Assembly: GCA_947579605.1 (NCBI GenBank)
Contig: OX388322.1
Coordinates: 2,666,001-2,730,000 of the forward strand
DNA from: Athripsodes cinereus
Lineage: Eukaryota > Arthropoda > Insecta > Trichoptera > Leptoceridae
Length of the DNA: 64,000 nt
Direction of reading: 5' to 3'
The notes under the pieces are model-generated. The model was not told the origin of the DNA and searched no databases. It saw nothing but the letters and a program-made list of their open reading frames with translations. Made by a program: the position numbers and the translations under genes. This document shows positions 1 to 11,324 of the stretch, in pieces (the first letter of the stretch is position 1; each line of letters begins with the position of its first letter).

Positions 1-240
1 ATGCTTTCAAGATGTGGTGTTGGAGAAGGTTGCTATGCATACCATGGACGGTCCACAGAACGGATGTGTCAATCTTGACTGAGCTCCAGATAAAGATTCG
101 ACGTATATTAAGCTTTTTCGGACATATTATAAGACGTGAGCCAGACAATCTGGAAAAAAATATTTACCAACAAGATGGTCGGATCATGTGAGAGATGCTG
201 CAGGGGGTACAGTGTATGAGGCGTTTAGGTAATAATAAAT
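1..240 (+). mobile_element. RTE/BovB-like non-LTR retrotransposon tail, degenerate
   Basis: Broken frames read as the C-terminal tail of an RTE-like ORF2: tryptophan/arginine-rich start, then 'TELQIKIRRILSFFGHIIRR' followed by EPDNLEK, and 'RWSDHVRDAAGG' near 178-215. A short TAA-rich tail (about 227-240) ends it just before the gek acceptor at 253-254. It is a 5'-truncated dead copy inside an intron. Family assignment is from the recurrent 'FGHI-RR--DNLEK' motif of lepidopteran elements. Confidence 0.7.
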
Positions 241-254
241 TTTTATTTTTGCAG

Positions 255-443
255 CATTGGTGCATCCCGACAATCAAGTACAAGTATTTCTGGGGTACTC
301 TGGTGCAGTCCCACTGCGTGTTGCGTTCTTACCACGAGGAGAGAGTCTACTGGTCTTCCACACACTAGCTGTGTACACCACACGCAGAGGACTCAAGGCT
401 AGAGATAGAGAACTCATGTATCCGGCTGTGCCTACATATCATG
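255..443 (+). CDS. gek: gek exon a (CNH domain)
   Basis: Acceptor TTTTTGCAG|CA and donor ATG|GTAATT. Phase: two bases in, 62 codons, one base out. It encodes [16 protein letters not shown]... through [12 protein letters not shown], the penultimate part of the CNH beta-propeller. The acceptor lies about 14 bp after a retrotransposon tail. Confidence 0.88.
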
Positions 444-3400
444 GTAATTTGTGCTCTTATCTTTTTTTATCATTATTTATTCAAAAAGAAAACTGTTATT
501 TAAATTGGAACTTTGAGAGTTAGTTAACCTTATAGGATGGTAGAATCTTAGATTTTTAATCATAAGATTTTGGTTTTGAATCTTTCTGCTGCTGACTTAC
601 AACAAAAGTATGTTGTATTGTGTAGGGGTGAGATGTATTTGTGTTTATTTTAAACCCAGGTATTTAATATATTGCAACCTAAAAATACATATTCTTGCTT
701 TGCTAAATTCATTGAGCAACTAAAACCAATTCTCAATCCTTTTTATCAATCAAGTCGACGATTATTTTGTAAAACTTCATATTAATTTATGCAAAAAAAA
801 CACAGATGGCTTAAGTTTGATTCATTACCGCATAATGTATTGTAAAACTTAATTGTAGACACAAATACAATCGATTCCGCTTATTTGGGACAAATCTCAA
901 AGAACAGAAACCAAACCAAGAAACCAATAGTAAATTTATGTGTTTAATTGGTACAACATTCCTCTTAATGGGGACAGTAAATTTAAGATCACAGCACATA
1001 AATTATGTTACACATATTCTAAGACTCATTTTTGCATTGAATTACTTAAATTATTATTTTAATTAGGAATTTATTTTCTTTCTTAAAAGCTTATATTACA
1101 TATTTGTAATTTGTATGGTAATTTATATTACCTATATGTAATTTACAGTTTCCAAGAGTTTATAAAATTAAATTATTGAAAAAAAATATGCGTTGTTTAA
1201 TTTTATATGTGTATTATTAGTTAATGGCCTTAGTTGCCAAAACCAAATAAATGAAATTAAAAAATGTGAAATTTGCTTAATTGGGACAGCTGCTTAATTG
1301 TGACAGCTACTTAATTGTGACAAAATGCCCAAGTCCCGATGTGTCCCAATTAAGCGGAATCGACTGTATACACAAAAAACATTCTTATCCAAGAAAGCAG
1401 GATGGTGTTTCCTTAAAGTGATTTACATAAAAGTTTCATTTTTGTTTTAACTTCATTGTTTATGTTCTTTCAGCTTACAACGATGGCCATCTGTTGATAT
1501 TCTCTGCAACGCATGTTGACGTATTTGACTGCCAGGCTGGGGAATGGGTACAGACCCTCAATCTGAGAGGTGCCAGACCTCTGAATGCCACAGGTTCTCT
1601 GTGTATCTGTACCCTGGATGATCAACCACACCTCATCTTTATATCCAGTTTTAGAAGACGTAAGAAAACACAAATGTTACTGTTTTATATATATGCTAAT
1701 TCCAAACATCTTTTTGATAAACTGTGTCCATACGGTTTGGCAAACGCAGCGAACCAAGGGTTCTGTTTGTCTTTTTTTTTGTGACAGATTGTATGTTTAT
1801 GGCATGCAACTGGTCTGCTGACTACCCCGCTTGTGGCATTTGCCGTGATGGTATAGTAGTAGTAGTAGTAGTCTGTTTGCTACGTGTGACATATTTTGTT
1901 ATGGTATAGATAGATGAACATTAAATTATATAATTAAAATCTGTTATAGATTTTTGATTTTATTTTGTATTTTGTTTCCAACAGCGGAGGAACTGAATGT
2001 TCAGACAGCAGGAACCGTTCGAGAAGGTGCCGATACATCTGGCGGGCGTGGAGCAAGAACCAGAAGAAGATTCTCCATCAGAGATCAGTCGGCGACTTCA
2101 GCTAGTGCACATCACAGATTGTAAGTAAAACTAATCTTGACTTATTTCACATCTTCACTTACTGTCCCGACTATCTGATTTTGCCTGACGAGGTGTTGTC
2201 TGCTGACACCACTTATTGGAGTAGCAAGATTTAGGCCATAGAGCACCCAGTGAAGAATTGGTTTCCCACTCTTTTCCGTAAGTTTTCGAGTATCCTGTAA
2301 AAGGCAGGTGTCCGTAAATAGACATTATTCTCATTAGTCTTCATTTTTTGTTGGTACGGAGAGAAAAGCTTTCATGTTTTATTAGTACAAATGCCTAAAT
2401 CAAATATATAAACAACGACAGAGATGCAGAGGTTGCCCTTGCCCTTGAGTGATGAGGTCCCGAGTTCGATTTCCTGCAAAGGCAAAATGAAAAATGTAAT
2501 TATTCAAATTGTCCATGGTTTGAGTGTTACATGTATGTGTTTGAAACGTAGTACCTATATAATTATGTGTATCATTGCATCAGTACCCATAATACAAGAT
2601 AATTTATAATTATCTCAATATAGAACTAGCTTGATTTCTGTCAATTGTCAATATACATGTTATATAAATTCAATACTGTCTAATGATACCAACATTTTAA
2701 AAATGTGTTTGGTTATTTCACTTTTTCACTGGTAAATGTGATTTTTTACACTGTCCACTCTTTTTAGATCGGAGCGCAGATCGAAACTGATTTCTGGTCC
2801 CAGTAATTTCAACCACATCTCCCACATGGGTCCTGGGGAGGGCATCCACATGCAGAGACTCATTGACCTGCCCACTGCCATGGAGGCCAGCAGAAACCAG
2901 AGGCCTTCATCACATCAGGTAGAAACAGAAAACTGTCATATTTTTATCAAAATTTTTGGATATATTACATGCCATTAGTTCACTTGTGGGCAATATTGTG
3001 TTGGTATAGATACATTGAAATATATTTTTAATTTGTTTATTTATTTTTTCCAGGCAATGTACGCAGGCAGAGACAAAAGAACATCCCCACTGACTGTGTC
3101 TCACATATCCCACCCTACGCAGTATAATGGTATGTATAATAACTATATTGCAAGCCATTTTGTTATCAAAATGTTTAACAAAATGGCCGACATCAGTAGT
3201 ATTACATCATAGATATAATACATGACAAGACTATGCGCTTCCATGGAAAACCAGAGATAGTAATTCCTTTCTAACACATGGTTGTATTCTAGTTTTATAT
3301 AGTACAACCATGTGTTAGAAAGGGATACCACTCTAAAAGTTACTATCTCACGTGGTATGCTTTATTTCTTCAAAGGAATATAGACCCTTTCCTCACAACG

Positions 3401-5158
3401 AAAAACATATTTTATCCTGTATCTTGGTCAATAGTACGCAAACTAGTTTTTGTAAAATGTCATAGTGTATGTTGAAATTTCAAATGTTATTGAGTTATTT
3501 ATATATTGTTTTATCAGGATCTAAGAGAGTTGGAGTAGTGCGTCCTAGAGAACAGCCGCCGGCCACTCCAGATCAGCATCAGCACCAAGCCATGGGCTCC
3601 AGAGATAATATGGACAGGTATAACATGCTTAAAATAACATAACCTCAATTTTTAACATGATTTAATATCATTTGCTTTTCGAGTGATTCTTTTATTGGGT
3701 TGTTTTGGGGTTGATTTGCGCTTTTTGCGTCTTCACAGTACAAGCTATATTGTTTAGTGTTTTAGATGTATTTGAATTCATCTTTGAGAAACCAAAATTC
3801 ATCCACAAAATGTTGAAATAAATGGTGGTCTGTAATCTGAGTCTTAGACTTTGAATCAAAAGATGTCAGGTTCAAATCCTCCTGCTTCTGACACTATCCA
3901 CTTTTACGCTACAAATACATGGCTGAACTGTGAAGGTGTATGGAATGTCTTTGAGTTTTCTAAAACTCAAATTCATTTTTTAAATAAAAATAAACGAATA
4001 ATTCTACTTTAGTTATTATTTCAATATAACTATCAAAGTATTTGGGTGGTGTAATAATTAAAAATAACTTGGTGAAGGTATTTTGAAACACACTATATAC
4101 AATATAATCATAAAATTAACACATAACATTACACATGTAACTCACTCTTAGGTCCATGGGTGGAGGGTCGCAGGGCAGTGGCTCATTGTTGTTGGATCGC
4201 TCCATCACTCCGCTCAGTCTGGGCAGTATGAGCTCTCTACATGACGTGCTTAAGGTATGTATAATTTAACACGGCGCATTTAATATTTTTCATACAGCTT
4301 ACAACAAAATGATATATATATTCATTTTTTAAATTTGAGAAATGCCATAACTTAAAAAATATTTATAATTTAATTTACCCAGTTATATTACAATGATAAA
4401 TAATGCCTTTTATACTTAATCAATTAACCCGGTTAATATTTATGCTTAGCCAAATTTAGTGTGAAATGCTCTTACTATGATTAAAAATATAACTATTCTT
4501 TCATTATATTAAGAAGGATGTTCTTATGCAAATTAAGTCAAATTTTTATTTGTTTATCTTGCACATACTATGCAATACTTTAACCTTATGCTGTATTCCA
4601 AACGGGGTAGGCAGAGTGGACGAAACACAATGTTTTTATCATTACATATTTCTTTTGCTCCCTCCATATCCCTGCAATTTCTCATGCACACAGATTCCTC
4701 TTACGCGACACGCGGTCGTCCTTGACAATTTAATCAACGTGGTCAAACCACGTATGTGCTTTCTCACACCTCCTCTTTCATTCTAATATATAAAACACAA
4801 GAATGGTTTAAATGTTTTATACGTGCATTCATTTCAATAATTACTTCAGCTTCACATTACAATGTGATATAATTTTTATTTTCTTTTTCGTAACTACTTA
4901 CTTTATTTATTTGTATCGAAATTGGAAAATAATGTCATTTTTAATTACGAAAAGATTCTTTCAACTCATTGAATTATAAATTGTATAAATTTTTTTATAG
5001 TTTTCGATGGATGGTAAATAATAAAATTAATATTTTTATGTTACAATCAGGTGGTTGACAGATCAGTTGATTCAGGAGACAGTTCGGGACCATCCCCACC
5101 AAGAAGACGGAGTCTCAGCGCTGAACGGGATAGAAACTCACCGGGATACGACTCTTAA
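255..5158 (+). CDS. gek: Genghis Khan / MRCK-type kinase, C-terminal eight exons (gene span)
   Basis: C-terminal part of a Cdc42-effector Ser/Thr kinase of the MRCK (CDC42BP) family, which links Cdc42-GTP to actomyosin control at the membrane. Eight exons join in frame (255-443, 1474-1659, 1985-2120, 2768-2918, 3054-3129, 3518-3617, 4152-4254, 5051-5158), all GT-AG, giving 348 residues plus a stop; the first two bases complete a codon from an upstream exon. Residues 1-125 are the end of a CNH (citron homology) domain with '[15 protein letters not shown]' and '[15 protein letters not shown]'. Exon 4 carries a canonical CRIB motif, [16 protein letters not shown], matching I-S-x-P-x-x-F-x-H-x-x-H-x-G. 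The remainder is Ser/Pro/Arg-rich and probably disordered. The kinase, coiled-coil, C1 and PH exons must lie before position 1. The order CNH then CRIB separates this from ROCK and citron kinases. Gene-level identity is confident; exact orthology to Drosophila gek versus other MRCKs is inferred. Confidence 0.9.
540..640 (+). repeat. degenerate tRNA-derived SINE fragment
   Basis: 'GGTAGAATCTTAGATTTTTA' followed by TTTTGGTTTTGAATC (box-B-like) and a CTGCTGCTGAC stretch. It is recognisably related to the fragment at 3820-3960. Old and heavily mutated. Confidence 0.35.
868..1366. mobile_element. Tigger/pogo-type non-autonomous element (MITE)
   Basis: Terminal inverted repeats: left CAATCGATTCCGCTTATTTG and GGACA; right TGTCCCAATTAAGCGGAATC and GACTG. 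Both ends are flanked by TA (866-867 and 1367-1368), the target duplication of Tc1/mariner/pogo elements. 499 bp with no coding capacity. It lies in the first gek intron of the window. Confidence 0.8.
1474..1659 (+). CDS. gek: gek exon b (end of CNH domain)
   Basis: Acceptor TTTCAG|CTTACAA, donor AAGAC|GTAAGA. The joined codon gives Ala, then [18 protein letters not shown] and the family-typical '[10 protein letters not shown]'. It ends in an Arg-rich stretch (SSFRR). Confidence 0.9.
1736..1880 (+). repeat. dispersed repeat D (copy 1) with TAG microsatellite
   Basis: Contains 'CTGCTGACTACCCCGCTTGT' and GCCGTGATGG, followed by a (TAG)n run at about 1855-1872. Related segments occur near 2280-2350, 19720-19925, 27540-27660, 29925-29965, 35610-35735, 39195-39255, 56885-56985 and 61785-61860. 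Unknown family, possibly SINE-like or a retroelement remnant. Confidence 0.5.
1985..2120 (+). CDS. gek: gek exon c (linker)
   Basis: Acceptor CCAACAG|CGGAGG, donor GATT|GTAAGT. It encodes a polar linker [15 protein letters not shown]... with '[12 protein letters not shown]', a possible basophilic-kinase site (RRRFS). It sits between the CNH and CRIB segments. Confidence 0.85.
2280..2350 (+). repeat. dispersed repeat D (copy 2)
   Basis: Shares 'TTTCGAGTATCCTGTAAAAG' and GCAGGTGT with the copies at 19760-19800 and 35690-35720. It lies in the gek intron 2121-2767. Confidence 0.45.
2405..2520 (+). repeat. tRNA-related SINE fragment
   Basis: 'GAGGTCCCGAGTTCGATTTC' contains a box-B-like GTTCGATTTCC preceded by a GC-rich head. 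It has no cloverleaf, so it is a SINE head rather than a tRNA gene. Confidence 0.45.
2768..2918 (+). CDS. gek: gek exon d (CRIB / p21-binding motif)
   Basis: Acceptor TTTTTAG|ATCGG, donor CATCAG|GTAGAA. It encodes [20 protein letters not shown] then [16 protein letters not shown]. The conserved I, S, P, F, both H and G of CRIB are all present, so Cdc42 binding is expected to be intact. Confidence 0.93.
3054..3129 (+). CDS. gek: gek exon e
   Basis: Acceptor TTCCAG|GCAATG, donor AATG|GTATGT. It encodes [20 protein letters not shown] then PTQYN. Low-complexity tail; frame is continuous with both neighbours. Confidence 0.8.
3253..3350. repeat. fold-back (hairpin) element
   Basis: Inverted arms: AGATAGTAATTCCTTTCTAA with CACATGGTTGTA on the left, and TACAACCATGTG with TTAGAAAGGGAT...TTACTATCT on the right, separated by a short AT loop. 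Related 'TTTCTAACACAT' arms occur at about 5990-6080. Small MITE in a gek intron. Confidence 0.6.
3518..3617 (+). CDS. gek: gek exon f
   Basis: Acceptor TTATCAG|GATCT, donor GGACAG|GTATAA. It encodes [20 protein letters not shown] then [13 protein letters not shown]; a Pro- and Gln/His-rich tail segment. Confidence 0.82.
3820..3960 (+). repeat. tRNA-related SINE fragment
   Basis: 'TGTCAGGTTCAAATCCTCCT' is a good box B. An upstream GTCTGTAATCTGAGTCTTAG region could be the box A side. Same family as 540-640. Confidence 0.45.
4152..4254 (+). CDS. gek: gek exon g
   Basis: Acceptor CTCTTAG|GTCCATG, donor CTTAAG|GTATGT. It encodes [20 protein letters not shown] then [14 protein letters not shown]; the Ser-rich tail is typical of MRCK C termini. 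Confidence 0.85.
4581..4787 (-). mobile_element. 'WFGHVER' non-LTR retrotransposon tail, copy 1
   Basis: On the minus strand this is the 3' end of a non-LTR retrotransposon found about ten times in the window. Diagnostic words on the plus strand are AACGGGGTAGGCAGAGTGGA, TTCTCATGCACA and CTTGACAATTTAATCAACGT. It ends at 'CACCTCCTCTTTCA'. 5'-truncated and inside the gek intron 4255-5050. Confidence 0.6.
5051..5158 (+). CDS. gek: gek terminal exon
   Basis: Acceptor ACAATCAG|GTGGTT. It encodes [20 protein letters not shown] then [15 protein letters not shown] and stops at TAA 5156-5158. 'PPRRRSLS' is a likely phosphorylated element. Confidence 0.88.
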   Translation: MVDRSVDSGDSSGPSPPRRRSLSAERDRNSPGYDS

Positions 5159-7658
5159 ACAGTAACCAAATAAATCATCAACAATACTGCTGCTAAACAT
5201 ACTTACACTCTCGCTACGTATTACATTATATTTATTATGCTAAACTATACTATACTCCCGCCTATTCTATCCATATCTTTACCATATATTATTGTCTAAT
5301 GTATTATTTAGATCACCATTTCATTGCCTTCTTGAATTGGAACGTTCATTCGCACTTACAGAACAAACAATAAAAACAATTATTTTTTTGACATTTCTGA
5401 AATAAACTGCTTATTATGTATCACATCAAAATCATTATAATTATAAACTTGTTATTTGTTTCAATGATTAAAATTATATATTTGAAACAAATAATATCAT
5501 ACAGCTTAAATATACAAAGACAAATGTTCCGTCTTACTTTTTGCCAATATAGAAAATAAAATAAAGAAAAATGATATGTTTTATCTCTTTGCTTTGTGTA
5601 TATTTACAACAGGAAGAAAGAGATTTTTTTGTTCATGTTGTTTGGGCGTAGTGTGAATGTAGCTTGTGGAAATTTCATATTTTGGGTATTTTTGCGTTAA
5701 TACTAAAGCAAAAATTATGTGAAGATATCCAAGTATCTTAATTTTTTCATTTTCGGACACATCTTGTTTTGTGATTTTTTTTTAACATACAAAAAGTTGA
5801 TTAAAAATTATGAGAAGATGAATTTGATTGAAAAAAATCCTTTTTTGCTTGAATAAATCATTTAATTCATGTCATTTTGTATATTTAAATAATTTTTTCA
5901 TGCATGGTGTATATCTGTTATAATTATCACAAAGTTTAATACAAAACAAATCTACGCACTTCTTTAAAAAAAGTGTCGCCTGAGATAGTTGTGTTAGGAT
6001 GCTGTCTTTTTCTAACACATAGTTATAACTACATATAATGTTGTTATTAATTTTATATAATAGCAATTAGTTAGAATGAGACAGTATTCTTACACTTTCT
6101 CTCTCATATGGTGTGCTTTATCTATAAGATCTTTTGACTTTTTTTGCCTGTCACATATTATGTGCTCGTACTAAAATGAAATCTGTATGGCATTCATATT
6201 ATTCTTCACATAAAAAGTGACTAAACTAAATTTAATTTTAATTAAACAAATGCATTTCTAAAAGTGTTTGATACTATCAATTGACTTTTTAATGAAATTC
6301 TTTACTTAAATATTTTAGCTAGCAATTTTAAAAATATAATTTAATATTTAAATGAATTTTGTATTTTTCTATTTACAAACAATTGATTGCCATTTTGCAA
6401 GTATTAAATATGTTTATTTTATTTTTTGTGATTATAAAATATATAGAAAAAGTGTGTGTATATTTTTTTATTTTCTGATTTTTTGCACATATATTTAATG
6501 TGTTTTTAAATATAAATAAAAACACTGCTTTAGCATAAACTCCTAGTATTTTTGTTCATTTAATGACTGATGAATGTTTCTTTTGTTTTTTTTTTGTGAT
6601 GAGTGTATAAATTTTGTATTATAGTTTTCTTTTATCCCTTGTGGGGTATGCAATTAGTCTACTCTTCCATTAAAATTGTATGTAAAATAATATATGTATT
6701 TGAAAATATTACAAATATATGTCAAATTATTAATTTTGATTTAATTAGAAACATGAATTATATACATAATAATTTCATGGATTTAGGGCCATAGCTGTCA
6801 AAAATGAACCATCATGAAGTGAGCTGCGAAATGTACCATTTTTTACTTGTCATTTATCTATGGTTGTATAGATAAATGATTTCTTTTCTGTTTTTCTTTT
6901 GTGTTTTACTAAATATTAGTAACAAATCATGTTTAACAGAAATATGACGGAAATTCTATTGGAATTTCTCATTTATATTAAATACCAGTTACTAAATGAG
7001 TGAAATCTTAAGAATTTCTGATGATATCTGGGCCTAAGAATTCTTTATTTTATTTAATTTGTATAATTATTTTTAGTGCAAATGGTATTTTATTAATTAA
7101 CTAAAATAAAAATTTGTTTATTGTATTTTTTTACCTTTTTGACGTACCGCGAAATAGATTTTTGTAAATTATTTTAAATTGTAAATATTTTTATAAATTT
7201 ATTTTATACAGATTTAGATTTTACTATTTATTTATTTTGAGTGCAAATAAAACTATGTAATATTTTTTCTTGTACTATTTTTTATTGTAGAAAGGATGGA
7301 GCACGTCTTGCAGAATTTGGGTGGAAATTCTGTCGACCCTTAAATGATAAATAAAATGACTCTTAGTGATACCTATCAGCCTTCACATCTAGGTATTATT
7401 ATCAATTTAAAGAGATCAATTTTATTTTGATAATAATGATAAAAAATACCTAACTTTAAAAGCTACTTCATGTCACTGAGGGTTACTTTATTTGTCTCTT
7501 ACATTTTGCTGTAAAATAGTTTTGAAATATTGAAGTTTATTGGATGTATAAAAATTAACCAAATTAAGAGCAAGCTTAGGATAAGCATCACTCTATTGTC
7601 ACATTGAAACATTGGGCCTCAGTAGTATGACTTATATAGCGAAATTTAAAAATACATT
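5159..7658 (+). other. 3' flank of gek, no further gene seen
   Basis: AT-rich DNA with probable 3' UTR at its start. There is no open frame with protein character on either strand. Apart from polyadenylation-like words, degenerate fold-back arms near 5990-6080 and simple A/T runs, nothing is recognisable. Confidence 0.5.
5369..5406 (+). terminator. candidate polyadenylation signals of gek
   Basis: AATAAA at 5369-5374 and again at 5401-5406, 210-250 bp after the gek stop codon. Further AATAAA words follow near 5553 in this AT-rich DNA, so which one is used cannot be decided by eye. Confidence 0.35.
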
Positions 7659-7917
7659 CGTCGTTGCATATTCAAAAAGGGGTACGTGAGTTTATAAATG
7701 TTTTGACATTTCTAGAATAAACTGCTTATAATGACATCATAACCTTTTTATGAAGTGATTCTTAGTATCAAATATTAAAATTCAAAACTTAAAGAATAAT
7801 ATCTCATGCCAATAAAAAGTTCAAACAACAATTTTAATGCCCAAATGAACAGTTTTTAAAGAGTATGCCTAAATAAAAATATTCACACATACCTCTTTTT
7901 GAATATGTAACGATGAT
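7659..7917. mobile_element. MITE family M1, copy 1 (intact)
   Basis: Inverted ends: GTTGCATATTCAAAAAGGGG on the left; CCTCTTTTTGAATATG plus TAACGATGA on the right. The interior (CTAGAATAAACTGCTTATAA..., 'AATGCCCAAATGAACAG') is nearly identical to the copy at 26748-27146, which carries an insertion here. About 259 bp, non-coding. Confidence 0.75.
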
Positions 7918-10850
7918 TTGACACACTATCACAAAGCAGAGGAGCTTTTGCTATGACTTTAATTGTAAATGAATCCCTGCTGGCCTTTACGGTGTTAAAC
8001 TTTTTAAGATATTCTACCTGGATTCTGCAATGTGCGTCTGGTACCTCACCACGCTATGCTACATACATAATGATTACGTAACATTTTAATTTTGTAATTT
8101 ATATTTTATTATTTTATTTTAAACCATAATAATAAAACAATTATATCATAGAGAAGTACATAATAATGTTGTATGAAATTAATAGTTCTAGTCCACCATG
8201 TCATTACCGTGTTTGTAATGTGAACTGTTGTGAAAATATACTTAAAATATGATTAATTTATCTCATTTATTCATTTGCCAAATCATACATAAATACCAAT
8301 ATTGTACAAAATAATTTATTTATAAATTATAACCTTCAAGTTACTTCATTCTGACAAAAGGATGAAGTAACTTGAAGGTTACTTCATCCTTTTGTCAGAA
8401 TGACCAATCAATCCTCTATTCTATGAGTATAGGTGATACCTTACAAATACTTACTTTTCGGTTCTGGACTTTAGACCTTGCGACTCCAGTATGCAGCGAC
8501 GTATATCGCTTTGTCATTTGCCATCATTAAGTCAGGATCTTACAATTTAAGAAAATATATAAACAACAGTAATCTAATAAAACTGTTTTATATTTTTTGT
8601 GTATTTTCACAATGGTTACACTGTGTATTTAGTTTAATGAATTGTGTATAAATATTGTAACGTAAAATTAATATAATTATTATTATATACTGTTATTCGA
8701 AAAAGAAGGCAAGTGTCCTTGAATAATAAATATTATCGGCTTTTATTGTAGGAGAGGTGAGAACGCAAAGTGCAAAACTATCCATGATACTATATTGTCT
8801 ATTAATTAAACCATACATAATAGCTAACAAATGTTCGCATTGTTACATAATATTGTTAATTAACCATAGAGAAACATTAGAGAGTTGTCTGTGATTTTAA
8901 AATATTGTCTATTGATTCTCCTTTCAAAATATTTTCAATGGTGCGTCAGTTACGGATTTAATTATTTTATCTGTCTGTCGCCTTTTAACACTTCTTTTGA
9001 AGGCCCAGGACGTAAGCTATTAAGTTTTTCCTTAAAAAATGTATGCATATTAGATTTATTAAGGTCAAAAAAAAATCTGGTATTGACCATTTCTTTGTAT
9101 TCAAGAGATGCAAGTTTTTGTTTACAATAAATTGTAATGTAAATCTGGTGTACAAATATGCATTGTCCTTTGTACCATGATCAAAATATGCAAGTTTGTA
9201 ACAACCATTGAACTATGGTTGAATATGCAAATTTGTATTAGCTTTTATTTGTCACCGTCAGAAATGCATATTTGCAATATCTGTCATCGAACTAGTATAA
9301 AATGATATGAAATATTTCAAATTATTCAATCAAATGGGTAATACAATCAGGTATAATATCATCTTTTCAGAGATGAATAAGTGTGAACAGACGTGTTCAC
9401 TTTTGATGAACAGCTTTGACCCTGACACTTTAGATGATCATTCAAAGTGAAACAATCTAAATGCTACTTAATGCGTTGAACAGATAGAGTGAAAAGTTTA
9501 CGTGATCCAATCATTTAAATTGTTGAACAACTTAATATTTGAATCTCATTGTATTGTATTGTTAATGAAATGATTATTTTCTGAATGAAGCCGTGTTTAA
9601 AGTTAGTAGGCAATATTTTTAGTACCTTTACAACTCTCTCGTGTGCGACTCTTTGAGATCATAAGTTTTCCATACAATAATAATATATCATAGATAATAT
9701 ATAACTTACATATAATATGTATATCATTATCTTACTAATATATTGTTATGCTGTCCTATTTATCTCACTTCCATCTTATATATCATTATTATATACGTAC
9801 ACTACTATCTCTTACGCTCCATTGTGTTGTTATTATTATCAATATTCTAAAAGTAAAATACCTCAGTTGAATTTTTAACACAATCGAGTGTCGTAAACTG
9901 GATTTAATTTGTTCAGATGTATAGATGTTGATCATCTTTGGATTTCAACCGTTCTAGATGAGTTATTCACATCAGTTCAATTTTGAAAAAAGAATAGAAA
10001 TATTCTGTCCACTTTACAAACCTTTGTTTATAAGGCGAGTAAGTTAACCACAATTTCACCCTATTTGAACTTGGTTAATTCCTATTTCAAAATGGGTAAT
10101 TAAAAAACTACCTTGTAAGTAAGAGTTCATGGGTTCAATATCTATCCTGAATTTGGAAGTGTTTATTCAAAGTCTTAGATAACATGCATCTCATATTCCA
10201 CAGATTTTGAATAATCATTGTTAAGGCTTACAAGAAGACCCTGTTTGGTTTGGATATTTTGGCATACTGAACAATTTAAAAAATGCAAAATACAATAAAT
10301 AATATGCTTTAGTTTTATGTAGTAATTAGTCGTTTTTAATACAGTTAAAAATTAATAAATACTATACAATTAATGATCTTATCTTTTGGCATCAAATTTT
10401 GAATTATGACGTTTACCAGAAGTTGGCATTTTGTTTATTTTGTTCTGATTGGGGATAAATTCACTGTAAATATTATGAATGAATTATATTATTGTAACAA
10501 ACACTCTTATATCAATTATTATATTAATATAATGTTGTTGATTATTTATATATATTAATAATTATTAATATTATATGATGACAAAAAATAATAATTACCA
10601 TTTTAAGGTTTACAATAATATCTATTAAATAAATAAAGATTGAATTTTCAAAGTTAGTTATGTCTTGTTTGGACTCGTTGCCTTTAAGTGTTGGTGCAAG
10701 TGTATAAAACTAAATAGTCTATCTTTGATTCATATTTTTCTAATTTATGTATTCATTAACTAGTAAAACATAATTGCAAAAAAGAAGTGTTGCTTAAATT
10801 GGATTTTTGAAATGGTAAAGTTTTCACTCACATGTTAAATTGTTATGTAC
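7918..10850 (+). other. gene-free AT-rich DNA
   Basis: No supported gene. Holds the overlapping palindromes at 8331-8403, a run of ATATGCAA-type words at 9150-9260 and a degenerate SINE-like box B (GGGTTCAATATC) near 10130. Otherwise nothing is recognisable. Confidence 0.5.
8331..8403. repeat. two overlapping perfect palindromes
   Basis: Stem 1 pairs 8331-8349 with 8362-8380 (19 bp, AACCTTCAAGTTACTTCAT). Stem 2 pairs 8346-8368 with 8381-8403 (23 bp). Segment 8362-8368 belongs to both, so the hairpins exclude each other. Confidence 0.85.
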
Positions 10851-10854
10851 TTCA

Positions 10855-11245
10855 ATTCGGTGAATGATATTTCACTGATGGTAAATGGCAGTTCGCTGAA
10901 GGTAGATGACAATTTACTATTGATAGATGACAGTTTACAGTTCGTAGATAACATTTAACTACTGGTAGATGACAGTTTACTGCTATTAGATGACAATTCG
11001 CTACTGGTAAAAATCAATTCGTTTCTAGGAAAGAACATACCACTGCAAGTAATTGAACTTCACTTTCGATAACTGACTGTTAATTTTTAATAAATATTAA
11101 TTATCTTCTGGTAATATTAAGTCATTTTTGATAAATTAATGACGAATCTCTGTTGATGATAAGTGATGGTTTACTATAGGCATATGACATTTCACTAATG
11201 GTAGATGACAGTTCACTGCTGGTATATGACAATTGACTTCTATTA
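10855..11245 (+). repeat. degenerate ~21-bp tandem motif
   Basis: Repeated variants of 'GGTAGATGACAGTTTACTGC' at irregular 20-22 bp spacing (about 10860-11030), and again after a gap at 11160-11245. Units vary at many positions, so the array is old or under weak constraint. Non-coding. Confidence 0.7.
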
Positions 11246-11324
11246 ATATGTACTGTATTTTGCTATCTGTTAGTTTTATACACTTGCACATGTAATTCTA
11301 AGAACATTTTTACATTTGGTATTA

